Positions 1 through 7,781 of a stretch of 64,000 nt of DNA are shown piece after piece. Under the pieces are notes generated by a model, which did not search any database, had not been told where the DNA came from, and saw only the letters and a list, made by a program, of their open reading frames with translations. The position numbers and the translations under genes are program-made. Positions within the stretch are counted from its first letter, which is position 1. Each line of letters opens with the position of its first letter. Origin of the DNA: Pseudomonas weihenstephanensis (lineage in GTDB: Bacteria; Pseudomonadota; Gammaproteobacteria; Pseudomonadales; Pseudomonadaceae); the NCBI RefSeq assembly GCF_001043055.1, contig NZ_JYLF01000009.1, positions 1 to 64,000 of the forward strand, in the 5' to 3' direction.

Positions 1-134
1 CCGCCGCTGACTTCCTGCAACCAGGCATCGAACACCGCCGCGCCGCTGGCCACGTCTTTAATGTCGATGGCACTGATCGGCACGATGGCCACTTGTGGGC
101 CACGTTTTTCTGCAACAGCATTTTCAGTCGTCAT
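1..134 (-). CDS. N-terminus of a T6SS-associated protein (cut by window edge)
   Basis: Only the first 44 codons are visible; the rest lies beyond the left edge. The start ATG overlaps the TGA of the vgrG-like remnant (ATGA), so the two are translationally coupled. The peptide begins MTTENAVAEKRGPQVAIVPI and contains DIKDVASGAAVFDAWL. Genes directly after hcp-vgrG usually encode effectors or their adaptors. The N-terminus reminds me of the leader of Pseudomonas Rhs-type effectors, but that is from memory and not proven here. Confidence 0.5.
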   Translation of the reverse strand, partial: MTTENAVAEKRGPQVAIVPISAIDIKDVASGAAVFDAWLQEVSG

Positions 135-241
135 GACAGCATCTCACCCGCCAGCAGGCCGGGGGTTTTGAAGACCAGCACCTGAAAAACCGCCCCGTCG
201 AGGGCCAGCGTGAAATGGGGCTGATGGGCCGGTGCGAACAT
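131..241 (-). pseudogene. Truncated vgrG-like remnant (36 codons)
   Basis: The open frame starts MFAPAHQPHFTLALDG, which closely matches the first residues of Pseudomonas VgrG spike proteins (MFAPANQ.HF.L.LDG). A full VgrG has more than 600 residues; this frame stops after 36. It lies between hcp and the next gene and still shares an ATGA overlap with the downstream start. It looks like a large internal deletion that kept the N-terminus and the stop-start junction, though early truncation with divergence is also possible. Confidence 0.55.
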
Positions 242-366
242 CCCTTGTTCCTCATGCAGTGTTGCGATTTTCGTCGTGTGGAAACAGGCGCCGAAAACAG
301 AAAAATTCTGGGGTCATGCACGCACCACCCCGAACCAGGCCGGTGCGCTCAAACGATAAGCCAGTC

Positions 367-885
367 TTAGCCAGCGACAGGCGAACGCCAGTCATCCGAA
401 CCGGACGTGCCGCACACTTCGTGGGTCCAGGTGATTTTGCGGTAGGTGAATTCCACGTCTTCTAGGTGCGTGAAGTGCGCGTTCGACGGGTCCTGGCAGT
501 TGTGCATGTAGTCCTTGATGTCAACGATGATCGCGTCTTCAAGTTTGGTGGTGTAGTAATGCTCTTGAGTACCGGCAGCCGAGGTGCGGAACCACTGGAT
601 TTCGATCTCGGTCAGGCGCTCGCCGGAGGTCAGCGCAGCCAGCAGCAGCGGCGAGGACTTGTCGAACACCTTGGTGATTTTTACCGGTTTGTGAACGCGT
701 TGGCCGGTCGGTTGGCCGGACTGCGGGTCGCGAGGAATGATCACTTCGTGGCTGAAGCCCTGAACCATGACCTGGTCTTCATGACCTTCCTGATAGGTAT
801 TGCCCACTGAGTCCGCGGTAAACGCACCGGCAGTGATCAGACCCTGTTTGGTGCCCGTGATGGACATATACGCTGGCGTCGCCAT
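367..885 (-). CDS. hcp: Hcp family type VI secretion tube protein
   Basis: The 172-aa product matches Hcp of the Enterobacteria/Pseudomonas type along its whole length: N-terminus MATPAYMSITG, central GNTYQEGHEDQVMVQ, PRDPQSGQPTGQRVHKP, and C-terminal FTYRKITWTHEVCGTSGSDD. Hcp hexamers stack into the inner tube of the type VI secretion apparatus and are exported with effectors. A strong ribosome site (AAGGAGAG) lies just before the ATG. No sheath, baseplate or membrane-complex genes are visible, so this looks like an orphan hcp-vgrG-effector locus. The vgrG after it is truncated, so Hcp may be used by a main cluster elsewhere. Confidence 0.95.
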   Translation of the reverse strand: MATPAYMSITGTKQGLITAGAFTADSVGNTYQEGHEDQVMVQGFSHEVIIPRDPQSGQPTGQRVHKPVKITKVFDKSSPLLLAALTSGERLTEIEIQWFRTSAAGTQEHYYTTKLEDAIIVDIKDYMHNCQDPSNAHFTHLEDVEFTYRKITWTHEVCGTSGSDDWRSPVAG

Positions 886-1593
886 GGAGGCTCTCCTTGC
901 TGAAAAAAAGGACTTGAAAGGCCCAAATGCCGTTCAAGTGCTGATAGAGACAGTCAAGGTTCGTGCCAAAGCTCATTAAATCTATATAAAACAATGAGAT
1001 AACAAAATTAAGTCCATCGGAACGATGATTTTCACGTAAGAAACATCGACAAAGTGCGCAAGAAGTTGCGCAGTGCTGCGCAACTTCTTGCGCACTCGTC
1101 TACAGCTCGCGTCTTATATGCGCTGTGGCCATGTATCCACACGGTTATCCACATTTGAGTGCGCAACTTCTTGCGCAGTTGAGCTCTAGCCGGTCAGTGA
1201 CAGTTCGAGCGGGCATAGAGGTGCGTAAAGTGCGGCTGAGACTGTTGCTTGTCGACAGCCTGCTTTCACCCCACTTTTGTCGCAGGCATGCGATTCCAGA
1301 ACGCGATTTAACTGCGCCGGGTGCCGTCGATCTGGAAAAAAGCAGATCTACCTCTGCCCTGCAATCGCCGAAGACCCAATCCATCGTCGTCACCAGGCTC
1401 GAAAAGCTCCCCCGGCCTTGCTAAACAAACGCGCCGTTCAAACACCCTTTCTTACCAGGCATCACGCTAAACGTGGACGCCAGAGCGAAGGTACGCTGAT
1501 AGAACGCGCTAGCCCTGTTCACATGCTCAACGAACGGCGAATCCGCCCCAACGGGCCCGCGACGTACGCCGGCAATGCCAACAAACCCTAGAG
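886..1593. other. Intergenic region upstream of hcp; no convincing gene
   Basis: About 700 bases separate hcp from the integrase remnant. Short frames occur on both strands but none has a recognisable product or good start context. The notable content is the inverted repeat at 1053-1096 with its third copy near 1160. The right half may be decayed DNA of an earlier integrated element. Confidence 0.5.
1053..1096. repeat. Perfect 21-bp inverted repeat, 2-bp loop, with a third nearby copy
   Basis: The arms at 1053-1073 and 1076-1096 are exact reverse complements. Each contains the 18-mer TGCGCAACTTCTTGCGCA or its complement (1055-1072, 1077-1094), and the same 18-mer recurs at 1160-1177. The 18-mer is itself dyad symmetric (TGCGCAA-CTTC-TTGCGCA), which suggests binding sites of a dimeric regulator. 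It lies about 170-290 bases upstream of hcp. There is no T-run, so a terminator is less likely. Confidence 0.6.
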
Positions 1594-1818
1594 ATGTTGA
1601 ACATCCGCTACAGACCGCCGTACAACTGTCGTCACGCATATGCGACAATGCGCGCCATGTCCGGCATCAATCCCGCCTTTATTGCTCAGCAACTTGGCCA
1701 TAGCGTCCCAATGTTGCTGTCTACGTATGCGCGTTGGCTCAACTCAAGCTCAGACTGGAGCGAGCTGGAAAAGCTCCACATTGGTATCGGCTCAAACCAG
1801 CCAACTCTAAGCTATTGA
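1594..1818 (+). pseudogene. C-terminal remnant of a second phage integrase
   Basis: This 74-codon frame matches the end of the intact integrase at 56122-57300: PYNCRHAYAT, INPAFIAQQLGHS and MLLSTYARW correspond to QYNCRHTYAT, MNPAFIANQLGHS and MLLSTYARW. It therefore keeps the box II arginine, the LGHS motif and the catalytic tyrosine, but the N-terminal and core-binding domains are missing. The stop lies about 20 bases before the att core, the same arrangement as at attR. I read it as the scar of an earlier element at this site. Confidence 0.85.
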
Positions 1819-1839
1819 TAGGTAAAGTAATTGATCTCC

Positions 1840-1858
1840 ACAGCTAACATCACGATGC
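1840..1858. other. attL core of the prophage
   Basis: The 19-mer ACAGCTAACATCACGATGC is identical to 57357-57375 inside the ABC-F gene. The TTG at 1831 begins a copy of the ABC-F start (codes M-I-S-T-A-N-I-T-M), with silent third-base differences from the right copy in codons 2 and 3 (ATC TCC against ATT TCT). After the core the frame leaves the ABC-F sequence and stops within 10 codons. This defines the left end of the prophage. Confidence 0.88.
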
Positions 1859-3292
1859 GGGATGGGATGCGCATGTGTGCTGACTGAGGAACAATGTTTA
1901 CTGGACGAAGTTGGCGTGAGTAATCAGTAATAATGCTCAGAAATGCAGCCGTTGGTTCCTGAACTGGTCCCAGCGGCAACCTCCTCTCCCTATGCCGATT
2001 GTGCATAAACCTCCCCGGCGTCCTGCCGACTGCCCCCCCCATAGCAGGATGACCAATCGAATATTATTGGGTGCTGCTAGCCTTCAGGGCCTTACTTATT
2101 GCGCAAGCACAAGATCAGTCCCGCCACTATTCCAACCCAGAAAACTCCAAGCACACTCAATAACTCAGGTAGTTGCAATCCAAGCATTGTCCACACCAGT
2201 CAAACGATAAAACACCTTGACTATAATCGATGAAATCTTTACTCAAGCTGAATAGCAATATCTTAAAAGCCAACAATAGTTTTCAGGATATTTCGCTCAG
2301 GCTAGGTTTCCTATTCCTACATGAATTGAGGGCATGCTAATTTTTACGATCGTGAATGTAGGTCACTTACACGCATCAACATCCGTAATTCGCTCCCGCT
2401 CGCATCCCAATTGCTGATATCACTCAGCCGGCAACGGCCTCGTCTCAAGCAAACCGATTAAAGCTCATATCAGCTCTAGGCAGAGCGCTGCACCTTACCT
2501 CCTAGCACCCCGTTTCCGGAGCAGCATTGCAAACCCTTTAAACATGAATGCTTTCTCTGGCGCTCGCTGCGATCGAATAGCCATAGGTACAAATAGATTA
2601 AAATAGGTGCGTGAGAGTCACGCAAAAGTGAAGAGGGCTATTTCCCCTCCGTTGGCGTCCTGCCGAACGAACAAAAACCCAATCAACCGGTGTCACCCGG
2701 AATAACTTTCGGAATATTTCGCGGCGTTTTTGTCGTGATCCGGAATCCGCCATAACAGGATTCACGTCCAAAACGTACAAACGACGCTAAGTCTACCCGG
2801 CGATAGCTCGCTACGCTGAAAATATCTTCAACCGCGCGATGTACAGCTAAAGTTCTTACTCATCTATAAATTTGTAACCCACCCAATGGTGCTGGAATTT
2901 TGTGATCATATGAATCAGAGTTGATGTTCGACTGAGTAGCGCGCGCATGGATTTACATTTGGCAGAGATTATCACCGGCTCAAGATACCGCCCAACTTAA
3001 CGCGCTGTAACGACAAGCTCAACTCTTACAACTAAGCAGCAGGCATTTATAATCTGAAATCAGTGAACACTTGGTGCGCCGGCACGCCCACCCTGCCTCT
3101 GAAATACATACACCTAAAGGCGATTGGTTAGTTAGCATTAATCAATTGAATGGAGCCATATCTTACTCATATGCACTTTAACATCAGTCAAGATATGTAC
3201 GCCCATGCCACTGATCTCGAATAGATTATTGGAGCAATGCATGGGCGAGCAGATTTTTCAGCATCGAAAGACAAACGCGCTCTATTATGCCT
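1859..3292. other. 1.4-kb prophage left end without a convincing gene
   Basis: No frame here has both a good start context and a recognisable product. The longest candidates are 60-76 codons and look random. The stretch is AT-rich compared with the structural genes. At 2690-2770 there are repeated TTCCGGAAT-like words, possibly a scrap of an insertion-sequence end, but no transposase is readable. Confidence 0.45.
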
Positions 3293-3790
3293 TTATGCTA
3301 GACGACGCGCATACCATGCCTTTTTACTTGGATACAGGCCGTAGAGACTAGAAAGACTTTTGGAAACATGACTCGTTTGAATTTGAATCTGCTGAGAAAC
3401 CTGGTCTGGATCGTAACTATGAAATTCCTCGGCATTGAGGGTAAAGGCACGCCGCAAAGTGAAAAAAAAGTCGTCTGGAATTTCAATCTTATAAATATTC
3501 TTGAGTATTTCTGCACGCGCTCTCAAAGAAGCGATATCAACAGATACAGAAGACACCCATGCTCTATGATTGGTTCTATGCTCTTTATTTTCAAGAAGAA
3601 AGCTAGCCCCCCTACGATTAAGATTAACTGTAGTATCAACCACCAAGTTCAACAGCTCAGTTGCTTCAGTACGCTGAGCTGTCGAGCGCGAATCATTAAT
3701 AATGATCACCCAGCCAATTGCCGCCGCAAGCAGAGTAAGCCCTGGCGAAACAACAACAGTTACAATCTCAGCAAAATCTTTAAGCGCCAT
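3293..3790 (-). CDS. One-helix membrane protein, third gene of STAS/GHKL cassette
   Basis: The 165-aa product has a hydrophobic segment at about residues 8-31 (VTVVVSPGLTLLAAAIGWVI), then a soluble, charged, probably helical region with no known domain that I recognise. Its ATG overlaps the TAA of the DUF4325-like gene (TAATG), so it is translationally coupled to it. The most likely topology is an N-terminal anchor with a cytoplasmic body. In this setting it could be the membrane-linked output or sensor of the cassette, but that is inference. Confidence 0.75.
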   Translation of the reverse strand: MALKDFAEIVTVVVSPGLTLLAAAIGWVIIINDSRSTAQRTEATELLNLVVDTTVNLNRRGASFLLENKEHRTNHRAWVSSVSVDIASLRARAEILKNIYKIEIPDDFFFTLRRAFTLNAEEFHSYDPDQVSQQIQIQTSHVSKSLSSLYGLYPSKKAWYARRLA

Positions 3791-4128
3791 TAAACTTTAC
3801 TCAGGTATTCATTAACTTCAAGCACGTAATCATAGTGCACTGTAACAAGATGAAGCTTTTTTCTAACTGTATCAGCATCAATATTACACTTTCTAACCAA
3901 CCCTACGAAAGCTTCCTCAAGAAAAGAGGAACCATACTCATAACCATCTTCAACAGTATCCAGATAGACATTAACCTTATCGATCGTGGGATCCTTGAAG
4001 GCAGGAGCAAGAATTTTATCTCTAAATGCAGATGCATTGGCTTTGCCATCCACCTCATATCGACCGTAAGGCGTTTTAGAGAAATCACCAACTAAAATAT
4101 TAGCTTCTCTCAAACTCACATCGCTCAT
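3790..4128 (-). CDS. STAS-like protein of the DUF4325 type
   Basis: The 112-aa product has the hallmarks of DUF4325: an early GRY motif, FRDKIL, and a central beta-strand and helix ending YGSSFLEEAFVGLVRK. DUF4325 proteins are small STAS-like folds often encoded beside GHKL-type ATPases. STAS proteins commonly serve as phosphorylatable partners of GHKL kinases (SpoIIAA/SpoIIAB type). Here the ATPase gene lies immediately upstream with an ATGA overlap. The conserved serine pair before FLEEAF is a possible phosphorylation site, by analogy only. Confidence 0.8.
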   Translation of the reverse strand: MSDVSLREANILVGDFSKTPYGRYEVDGKANASAFRDKILAPAFKDPTIDKVNVYLDTVEDGYEYGSSFLEEAFVGLVRKCNIDADTVRKKLHLVTVHYDYVLEVNEYLSKV

Positions 4129-5027
4129 TTAATCTCTCCGTCAAAACACCACTCTATTAGTGTACCACCAAAGCCATAATTTGGGTGCATTTCTGACGTA
4201 TCAATTTTCTGATCCTTATAAACTACAGCACCCCTGCCGCTGGCTATAAATAGATGCTTCGCTTGCTTATTTATATCCACGGGCTTTTTTATATTATGAA
4301 AGCCATTACCCCGACCATGATGATCACCAAATCGGGTACTACCTTTTTGCATGGCGTACTCGATAACTTGGTTATCTGTATACCATACAACTTCCCTAGC
4401 CAGCTTATGCTCCAAGCTTTTAGGAATCCCTATACCGCAATCATAGAGCACAACACTAAATGTTCCATTAGCCCTAACTGAGGATGTGTATTGCCACCAA
4501 CGACCAAACAAGTCTTCAATAAGATCTCGCTCATAAGCATGGTGATTTATATTTAAGTATCCTTCGCTGAGGGCTGACATCAACCTATCAGGAACATTCC
4601 CTAGCCGATTCTTAAGATGCTTAATAAGAGCTGGCAAATCTGGAACAGCTGAATTTGATGTTTTGAAAGGATTCCCCTCATCGCGCCACAATCTATTTAG
4701 CTTTGCTTTCCCACCAGGTCTTACAGCGTCATGAAAACCTGTACTTCTAAAAAATGCACGAACTTTTTTATCAAGAGGCATTGTGATTTCAAGTGATTGA
4801 TGCCCCTTCGCCATCCCGACAAAATCTGCAATTAATTGATATCTAGTTATTTTGGCAAATGTCATCACGGCAGCAGCAGCATTAATCGACTGGCACTGCG
4901 AGAAATCAACCCTAATTGGTGAGCGCTGCCTTATAGCTTCTTCAATTTCCTCAAAAAACACCATAGTCCCCTGAAGGTATTCCCCTCTATAAATACAAAT
5001 ATGAGGTGGAGCTACAGCTAACTTCAT
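4125..5027 (-). CDS. STAS-GHKL fusion ATPase, first gene of cargo cassette
   Basis: The 300-aa product joins an N-terminal STAS-like part (about residues 8-75, including VDFSQCQSINAAAAVMTFAK) to a histidine-kinase-type ATPase domain. The ATPase part shows an N-box-like SEGYLNINHHAYE, a G1 box YDCGIGI, a G2 box GRGNGF, and the closing strand GGTLIEW. No phosphoacceptor dimerisation domain is visible, so a serine kinase or conformational ATPase is more likely than a classical sensor kinase. I chose the ATG at 5027, preceded by AGGGAAG; an in-frame TTG lies 15 bases upstream. The three genes are overlapping and AT-rich, which suggests transfer as one unit. Confidence 0.82.
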   Translation of the reverse strand: MKLAVAPPHICIYRGEYLQGTMVFFEEIEEAIRQRSPIRVDFSQCQSINAAAAVMTFAKITRYQLIADFVGMAKGHQSLEITMPLDKKVRAFFRSTGFHDAVRPGGKAKLNRLWRDEGNPFKTSNSAVPDLPALIKHLKNRLGNVPDRLMSALSEGYLNINHHAYERDLIEDLFGRWWQYTSSVRANGTFSVVLYDCGIGIPKSLEHKLAREVVWYTDNQVIEYAMQKGSTRFGDHHGRGNGFHNIKKPVDINKQAKHLFIASGRGAVVYKDQKIDTSEMHPNYGFGGTLIEWCFDGEIK

Positions 5028-5300
5028 GATCTTCCCTATCAATACTTACGTTCACCAGAGCTTAACACTCTGATAAGAGCTGAGCTAGAGTGCTTTTAGC
5101 TCTATTTTTCAGCCACTTAAGAAAACAATTCCACGCGTGTTACGGGTGAGTATTATGCCGTAGCCTACGGGCCGGACCAGTCTTTATGAGCAGCATCGAC
5201 GGCTAATTGATCGCATACATCAAACGATGCAACCGCCCCTAGCGGAACCGCCATTTACCATAAATATAGATAGCACAGATTTCTGAATGATCCCCCTTCC

Positions 5301-5828
5301 CTAATTCAATAACTGAAGCTTTCTTGCATAGTCTTGACATGCGGCCAGTGCAATCAATCCTTGATCCCCGTCGTCAGTTATTCCGATAATTCGTTGAGCA
5401 TGCGCTGGGTCAAGTCGGGCTCGCGTGGCTCCATGAACCACGCAGCCGGTAGCGGTGGCGGTTTGCATTCCGTCACTACCATTTGCGGCGGTGGTATCGA
5501 GTAGGACTGACAGCCGCAGGTCAGCAGTAGCAAGGCGATCACGCAGACGGGCTTGATTGGTTTTGGCATCGGTGAGAACTCGGTAATGGGCTTTATCACT
5601 GGCTGCCAGCCATAGCTCCAGCGCCAAACGCTTGTCCTGCTCGGCGAGGATCAGCGCTGCATTGGCATTGGCCTGATTGGTCAGGGTCGTTTGATGGGCT
5701 GTTTCCTGTTTGGCCAATTGCTGACCATAGGCGTTGGCCTGCCATGCCCATGCGGCCCAGGCACTACCAGCCATGAGACCAAGCGTCAGCAGCAATGCCC
5801 CGCTCCACTTCACCGCATCCAGCTTCAC
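5301..5828 (-). CDS. Rz-like inner-membrane spanin
   Basis: The 175-aa product has a single N-terminal membrane anchor (residues about 9-29, GALLLTLGLMAGSAWAAWAW) followed by a periplasmic alpha-helical, Gln/Ala-rich segment, the usual layout of i-spanins. Spanins fuse inner and outer membranes in the last step of host lysis. It directly follows the endolysin gene (4-base overlap), and the o-spanin is nested inside it in another frame. It is the last late gene before the cargo cassette. Confidence 0.88.
   Translation of the reverse strand: MKLDAVKWSGALLLTLGLMAGSAWAAWAWQANAYGQQLAKQETAHQTTLTNQANANAALILAEQDKRLALELWLAASDKAHYRVLTDAKTNQARLRDRLATADLRLSVLLDTTAANGSDGMQTATATGCVVHGATRARLDPAHAQRIIGITDDGDQGLIALAACQDYARKLQLLN
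5378..5569 (-). CDS. Rz1-like outer-membrane lipoprotein spanin, nested in Rz
   Basis: The 63-aa frame lies wholly within the Rz gene in a different frame. It has a short signal peptide ending LLLLTCGC, with a lipidated cysteine likely there, and a proline-rich mature part (SIPPP, CKPPPLP), typical of Rz1. The ATG at 5569 begins MPKPIKP; a GTG 30 bases upstream is a possible alternative. With Rz it should form the complex bridging the periplasm. Confidence 0.85.
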   Translation of the reverse strand: MPKPIKPVCVIALLLLTCGCQSYSIPPPQMVVTECKPPPLPAAWFMEPREPDLTQRMLNELSE

Positions 5829-6358
5829 ACCAACACCTTCAGCGCCCGCGCATACAGTGCCTGGCGATCCGCCAGTCCATTCAGCCCACCATTGATACGG
5901 CTGGTGATGGTGTCGAACTTGCCCTCATCTGCAAGGGTGTTGAGGCCTCGGGTGGCCCAAAACCAAGCCGCCGACATGCATGCATGCTGCGGCTTTTCCA
6001 GCAGTTCTGGCTGTGTGATCAGGTCGAGGCCCAGCGCTTCGCCGCAGGTTTTGTAGTTGCTGCGGCCGGTGATTTGGATCAGGCCACGCCCGCGAAACGT
6101 GGAGCCGTCGCCCGGGTGAGTATTGCCGAGGTCGGCCCTGCCCTCGTATCGCGCTTGAGCGGCTGTTGGACCCCAGATTTCACGCATGTATTTGAGCTGA
6201 CCAGACTCGTGGCCGATCTGGGCGATGAAGGCCGCGACACGCTGGGTGCCGACGATCTGGTACCGGTTCATGGCGGTGTTGAGGACAGGTGCAAAAACGC
6301 CGGCAACTTGGCCGGCGTTCGGGAGAATAAGGAGCAATTGCTGCACGGTGATGGGCAT
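5825..6358 (-). CDS. Endolysin, glycoside hydrolase family 19
   Basis: The 177-aa product resembles phage GH19 muramidase/chitinase-type endolysins: AAFIAQIGHESGQLKYMREI holds the catalytic glutamate region, followed by FRGRGLIQITGRSNY and AWFWATRGLN. It lacks a signal peptide, so export should depend on a holin. The ATG at 6358 is preceded by GGAGAAAG; a 10-codon upstream extension is less likely because it runs into the hairpin. The hairpin with a U-tract just upstream is discussed under findings. Confidence 0.93.
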   Translation of the reverse strand: MPITVQQLLLILPNAGQVAGVFAPVLNTAMNRYQIVGTQRVAAFIAQIGHESGQLKYMREIWGPTAAQARYEGRADLGNTHPGDGSTFRGRGLIQITGRSNYKTCGEALGLDLITQPELLEKPQHACMSAAWFWATRGLNTLADEGKFDTITSRINGGLNGLADRQALYARALKVLV

Positions 6359-6371
6359 GGCTTTCTCCAGG

Positions 6372-6397
6372 CAAAAAAAATCCCGCACGCGGCGGGG
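6372..6397 (-). terminator. Terminator-like hairpin with U8 just before the endolysin start
   Basis: On the minus strand a CCCGC/GCGGG stem is followed by eight Ts and then by the endolysin ribosome site. The same architecture precedes three other late genes. It could attenuate or process the late transcript. Confidence 0.7.
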
Positions 6398-6416
6398 TTC
6401 GGTGGTGTGTGCGGCT

Positions 6417-6668
6417 TCAGTCTTTGGCCGGAACGACCGCCTTGGGCAGCGGGAAGCGTTTCTTGATGTCGGCGACGGAGGCCAGCCACGCGGTGTAGTC
6501 CGGCGCGTTGCCCTGGCTCAGGCCGTCATAGTCAGCCTCCAGCCGTAGCGGGTCTGACTCGCTCAGGTAAGCCGCGCGGCGTGTGGCCAATATGCCGTCG
6601 AGTTCGGCGCGCTCCTTGTCAGCCTGGAGCTGTTCGGCGGTTTTGAGTTGGCTGAAGTCGATGTTCAT
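6417..6668 (-). CDS. Small phage protein between fibre genes and endolysin
   Basis: The 83-aa acidic, helical product (MNIDFSQLKTAEQLQ...) resembles small proteins found after tail-fibre genes in Pseudomonas phages and sometimes labelled tail fibre assembly factors. The features fit a chaperone (no membrane segment, KDKERAEL-like charged helix, FPLPKAVVPAKD tail), but sequence alone does not prove it. It overlaps the upstream gene by 4 bases. Confidence 0.7.
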   Translation of the reverse strand: MNIDFSQLKTAEQLQADKERAELDGILATRRAAYLSESDPLRLEADYDGLSQGNAPDYTAWLASVADIKKRFPLPKAVVPAKD

Positions 6669-6955
6669 TCAGGAAGCCCTATGTGGCCGTTACGTGGGTT
6701 GACGATGTCTTCGGGGAAGTTGGCAGCGTCCGAGGAGTCCGGGCCGCACGGCAACATCAGGCAGATGATCAGGTGACCGTTGCTACGGGTGATGTCGCCG
6801 ATGATGTATTCGCAGTTGATGGCTGCTGCGGGCAACACCGCGCCTTCGGGAATGGTGGTGAAGTCGAATGTTTCGCCGTTGATGTTCAGCGTGTCGTTGC
6901 GCTTGATCAGCGTGAGTGGTTCGGCGCCGAACTTCGGCGAGAGCTTGATAATCAT
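6665..6955 (-). CDS. Small protein of the tail-fibre module, unknown function
   Basis: The 96-aa product begins MIIKLSPKFGAEPLTL, is rich in beta-strand-like segments and has no membrane region. The ATG at 6955 overlaps the stop of the fibre gene (TAATG); the longer frame upstream is a shadow of that gene. Tight coupling to the fibre protein suggests a structural or assembly partner. Confidence 0.72.
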   Translation of the reverse strand: MIIKLSPKFGAEPLTLIKRNDTLNINGETFDFTTIPEGAVLPAAAINCEYIIGDITRSNGHLIICLMLPCGPDSSDAANFPEDIVNPRNGHIGLPE

Positions 6956-7725
6956 TAGAACCACCGGCCTATGGCTGTCAGTGTGATGAAGTAGTTTTGC
7001 GCAGCGCTGAAGTTGCCGGTGATGGCGGCAGCCGTGACGCTTGAGGGCGCGGCCTGAAGCTTGTTGATGGTGAAGGTGTTGGTCGACGCTGGCCCGCGCA
7101 GCGCCACCAGTACGGCCGGTGCTACGGCGAACACGCACGGAAATTGCCAGTTGGCCGCGATGTCGGTATTAGCCGCGGCCGACATGCTGAGTTGCAGGTA
7201 AGTGCAGATGGCCGTGCCATCGGCCATCAAGCAGAACTCGCCATTGGCGTTGCTGCCGCGTTGGAAGATCGCGCCCGTGGGCACACCGCCCACTTGGGAG
7301 ACGCCACCCAGTATGTCGGCCACGGCCGCGCTTTTAAGCCCAAGTCCGGAACGGGCAGCCGCTTGTGTTGTGCCGCCCGTGCCGCCCTTGGCCACCGGCA
7401 CGACGTTCTCAGTTGAGACGGCGCCCAAGTTGGCCACGGCTGTTCCCCACTGTGTGAGCATCAGACGTATTTGATCGGCCAGGTCTTTGACGTGGGTTTG
7501 TGCAGGGGTAATGGCATACGGCGCGCCGTTTGCTGAGGCACCGTTGTAGGCCGAACGAATAGATAAAACAGTGGCGCTCGGGATGTTGACGATTTCGTAA
7601 ACGGCGCCATCAGGGCCGACGAAAATATCGCCGACCAGTGCGTTGCCCGCAAAGGCGGTGCCCGCGCCGGTCACAGTCGTTGAGCCCTTTACGACCGATA
7701 CGGTGCCGGTTCTGTACCAAGACAT
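6955..7725 (-). CDS. Tail fibre protein
   Basis: The 256-aa product starts MSWYRTGTVSVVKGSTTVTG, an N-terminal fold common in phage tail-fibre and baseplate proteins. It has a central ENVVPVAKGGTGGTTQAAAR motif, the AKGGTG(G)T linker seen in many fibres, and a hydrophobic C-terminal beta-rich tip region. It probably carries receptor-binding activity together with gpJ. A hairpin with a U-tract precedes the start. Confidence 0.87.
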   Translation of the reverse strand: MSWYRTGTVSVVKGSTTVTGAGTAFAGNALVGDIFVGPDGAVYEIVNIPSATVLSIRSAYNGASANGAPYAITPAQTHVKDLADQIRLMLTQWGTAVANLGAVSTENVVPVAKGGTGGTTQAAARSGLGLKSAAVADILGGVSQVGGVPTGAIFQRGSNANGEFCLMADGTAICTYLQLSMSAAANTDIAANWQFPCVFAVAPAVLVALRGPASTNTFTINKLQAAPSSVTAAAITGNFSAAQNYFITLTAIGRWF

Positions 7726-7739
7726 ACTTTTCTCCAGAC

Positions 7740-7766
7740 AAAAAAATACCCGCGACGTGGCGGGTT
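7740..7766 (-). terminator. Terminator-like hairpin with U7 before the tail-fibre start
   Basis: The minus strand reads ACCCGC-CACGTC-GCGGGT, then seven Ts, then TCTGGAGAAAAG and the ATG at 7725. It is the same layout as at the endolysin, gpJ and gpI genes. Confidence 0.7.
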
Positions 7767-7781
7767 TAGTGAGGTTAGAAA

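Noticed and set aside
367..885. hcp first considered a phage tail tube gene
   Set aside because: Conserved Hcp motifs (PRDPQSGQPTGQRVHKP, TYRKITWTHEVCGTSGS) fit T6SS Hcp much better than a phage tube, and it lies outside the att repeats.
1277..1591. 104-codon plus frame before the integrase remnant
   Set aside because: I tried to read it as the upstream part of the decayed integrase; no conserved integrase words appear in any frame.
2598..2780. 60-codon minus frame in the left end with TTCCGGAAT-like words nearby
   Set aside because: Possible insertion-sequence end, but no transposase, target duplication or terminal repeat pair could be shown.
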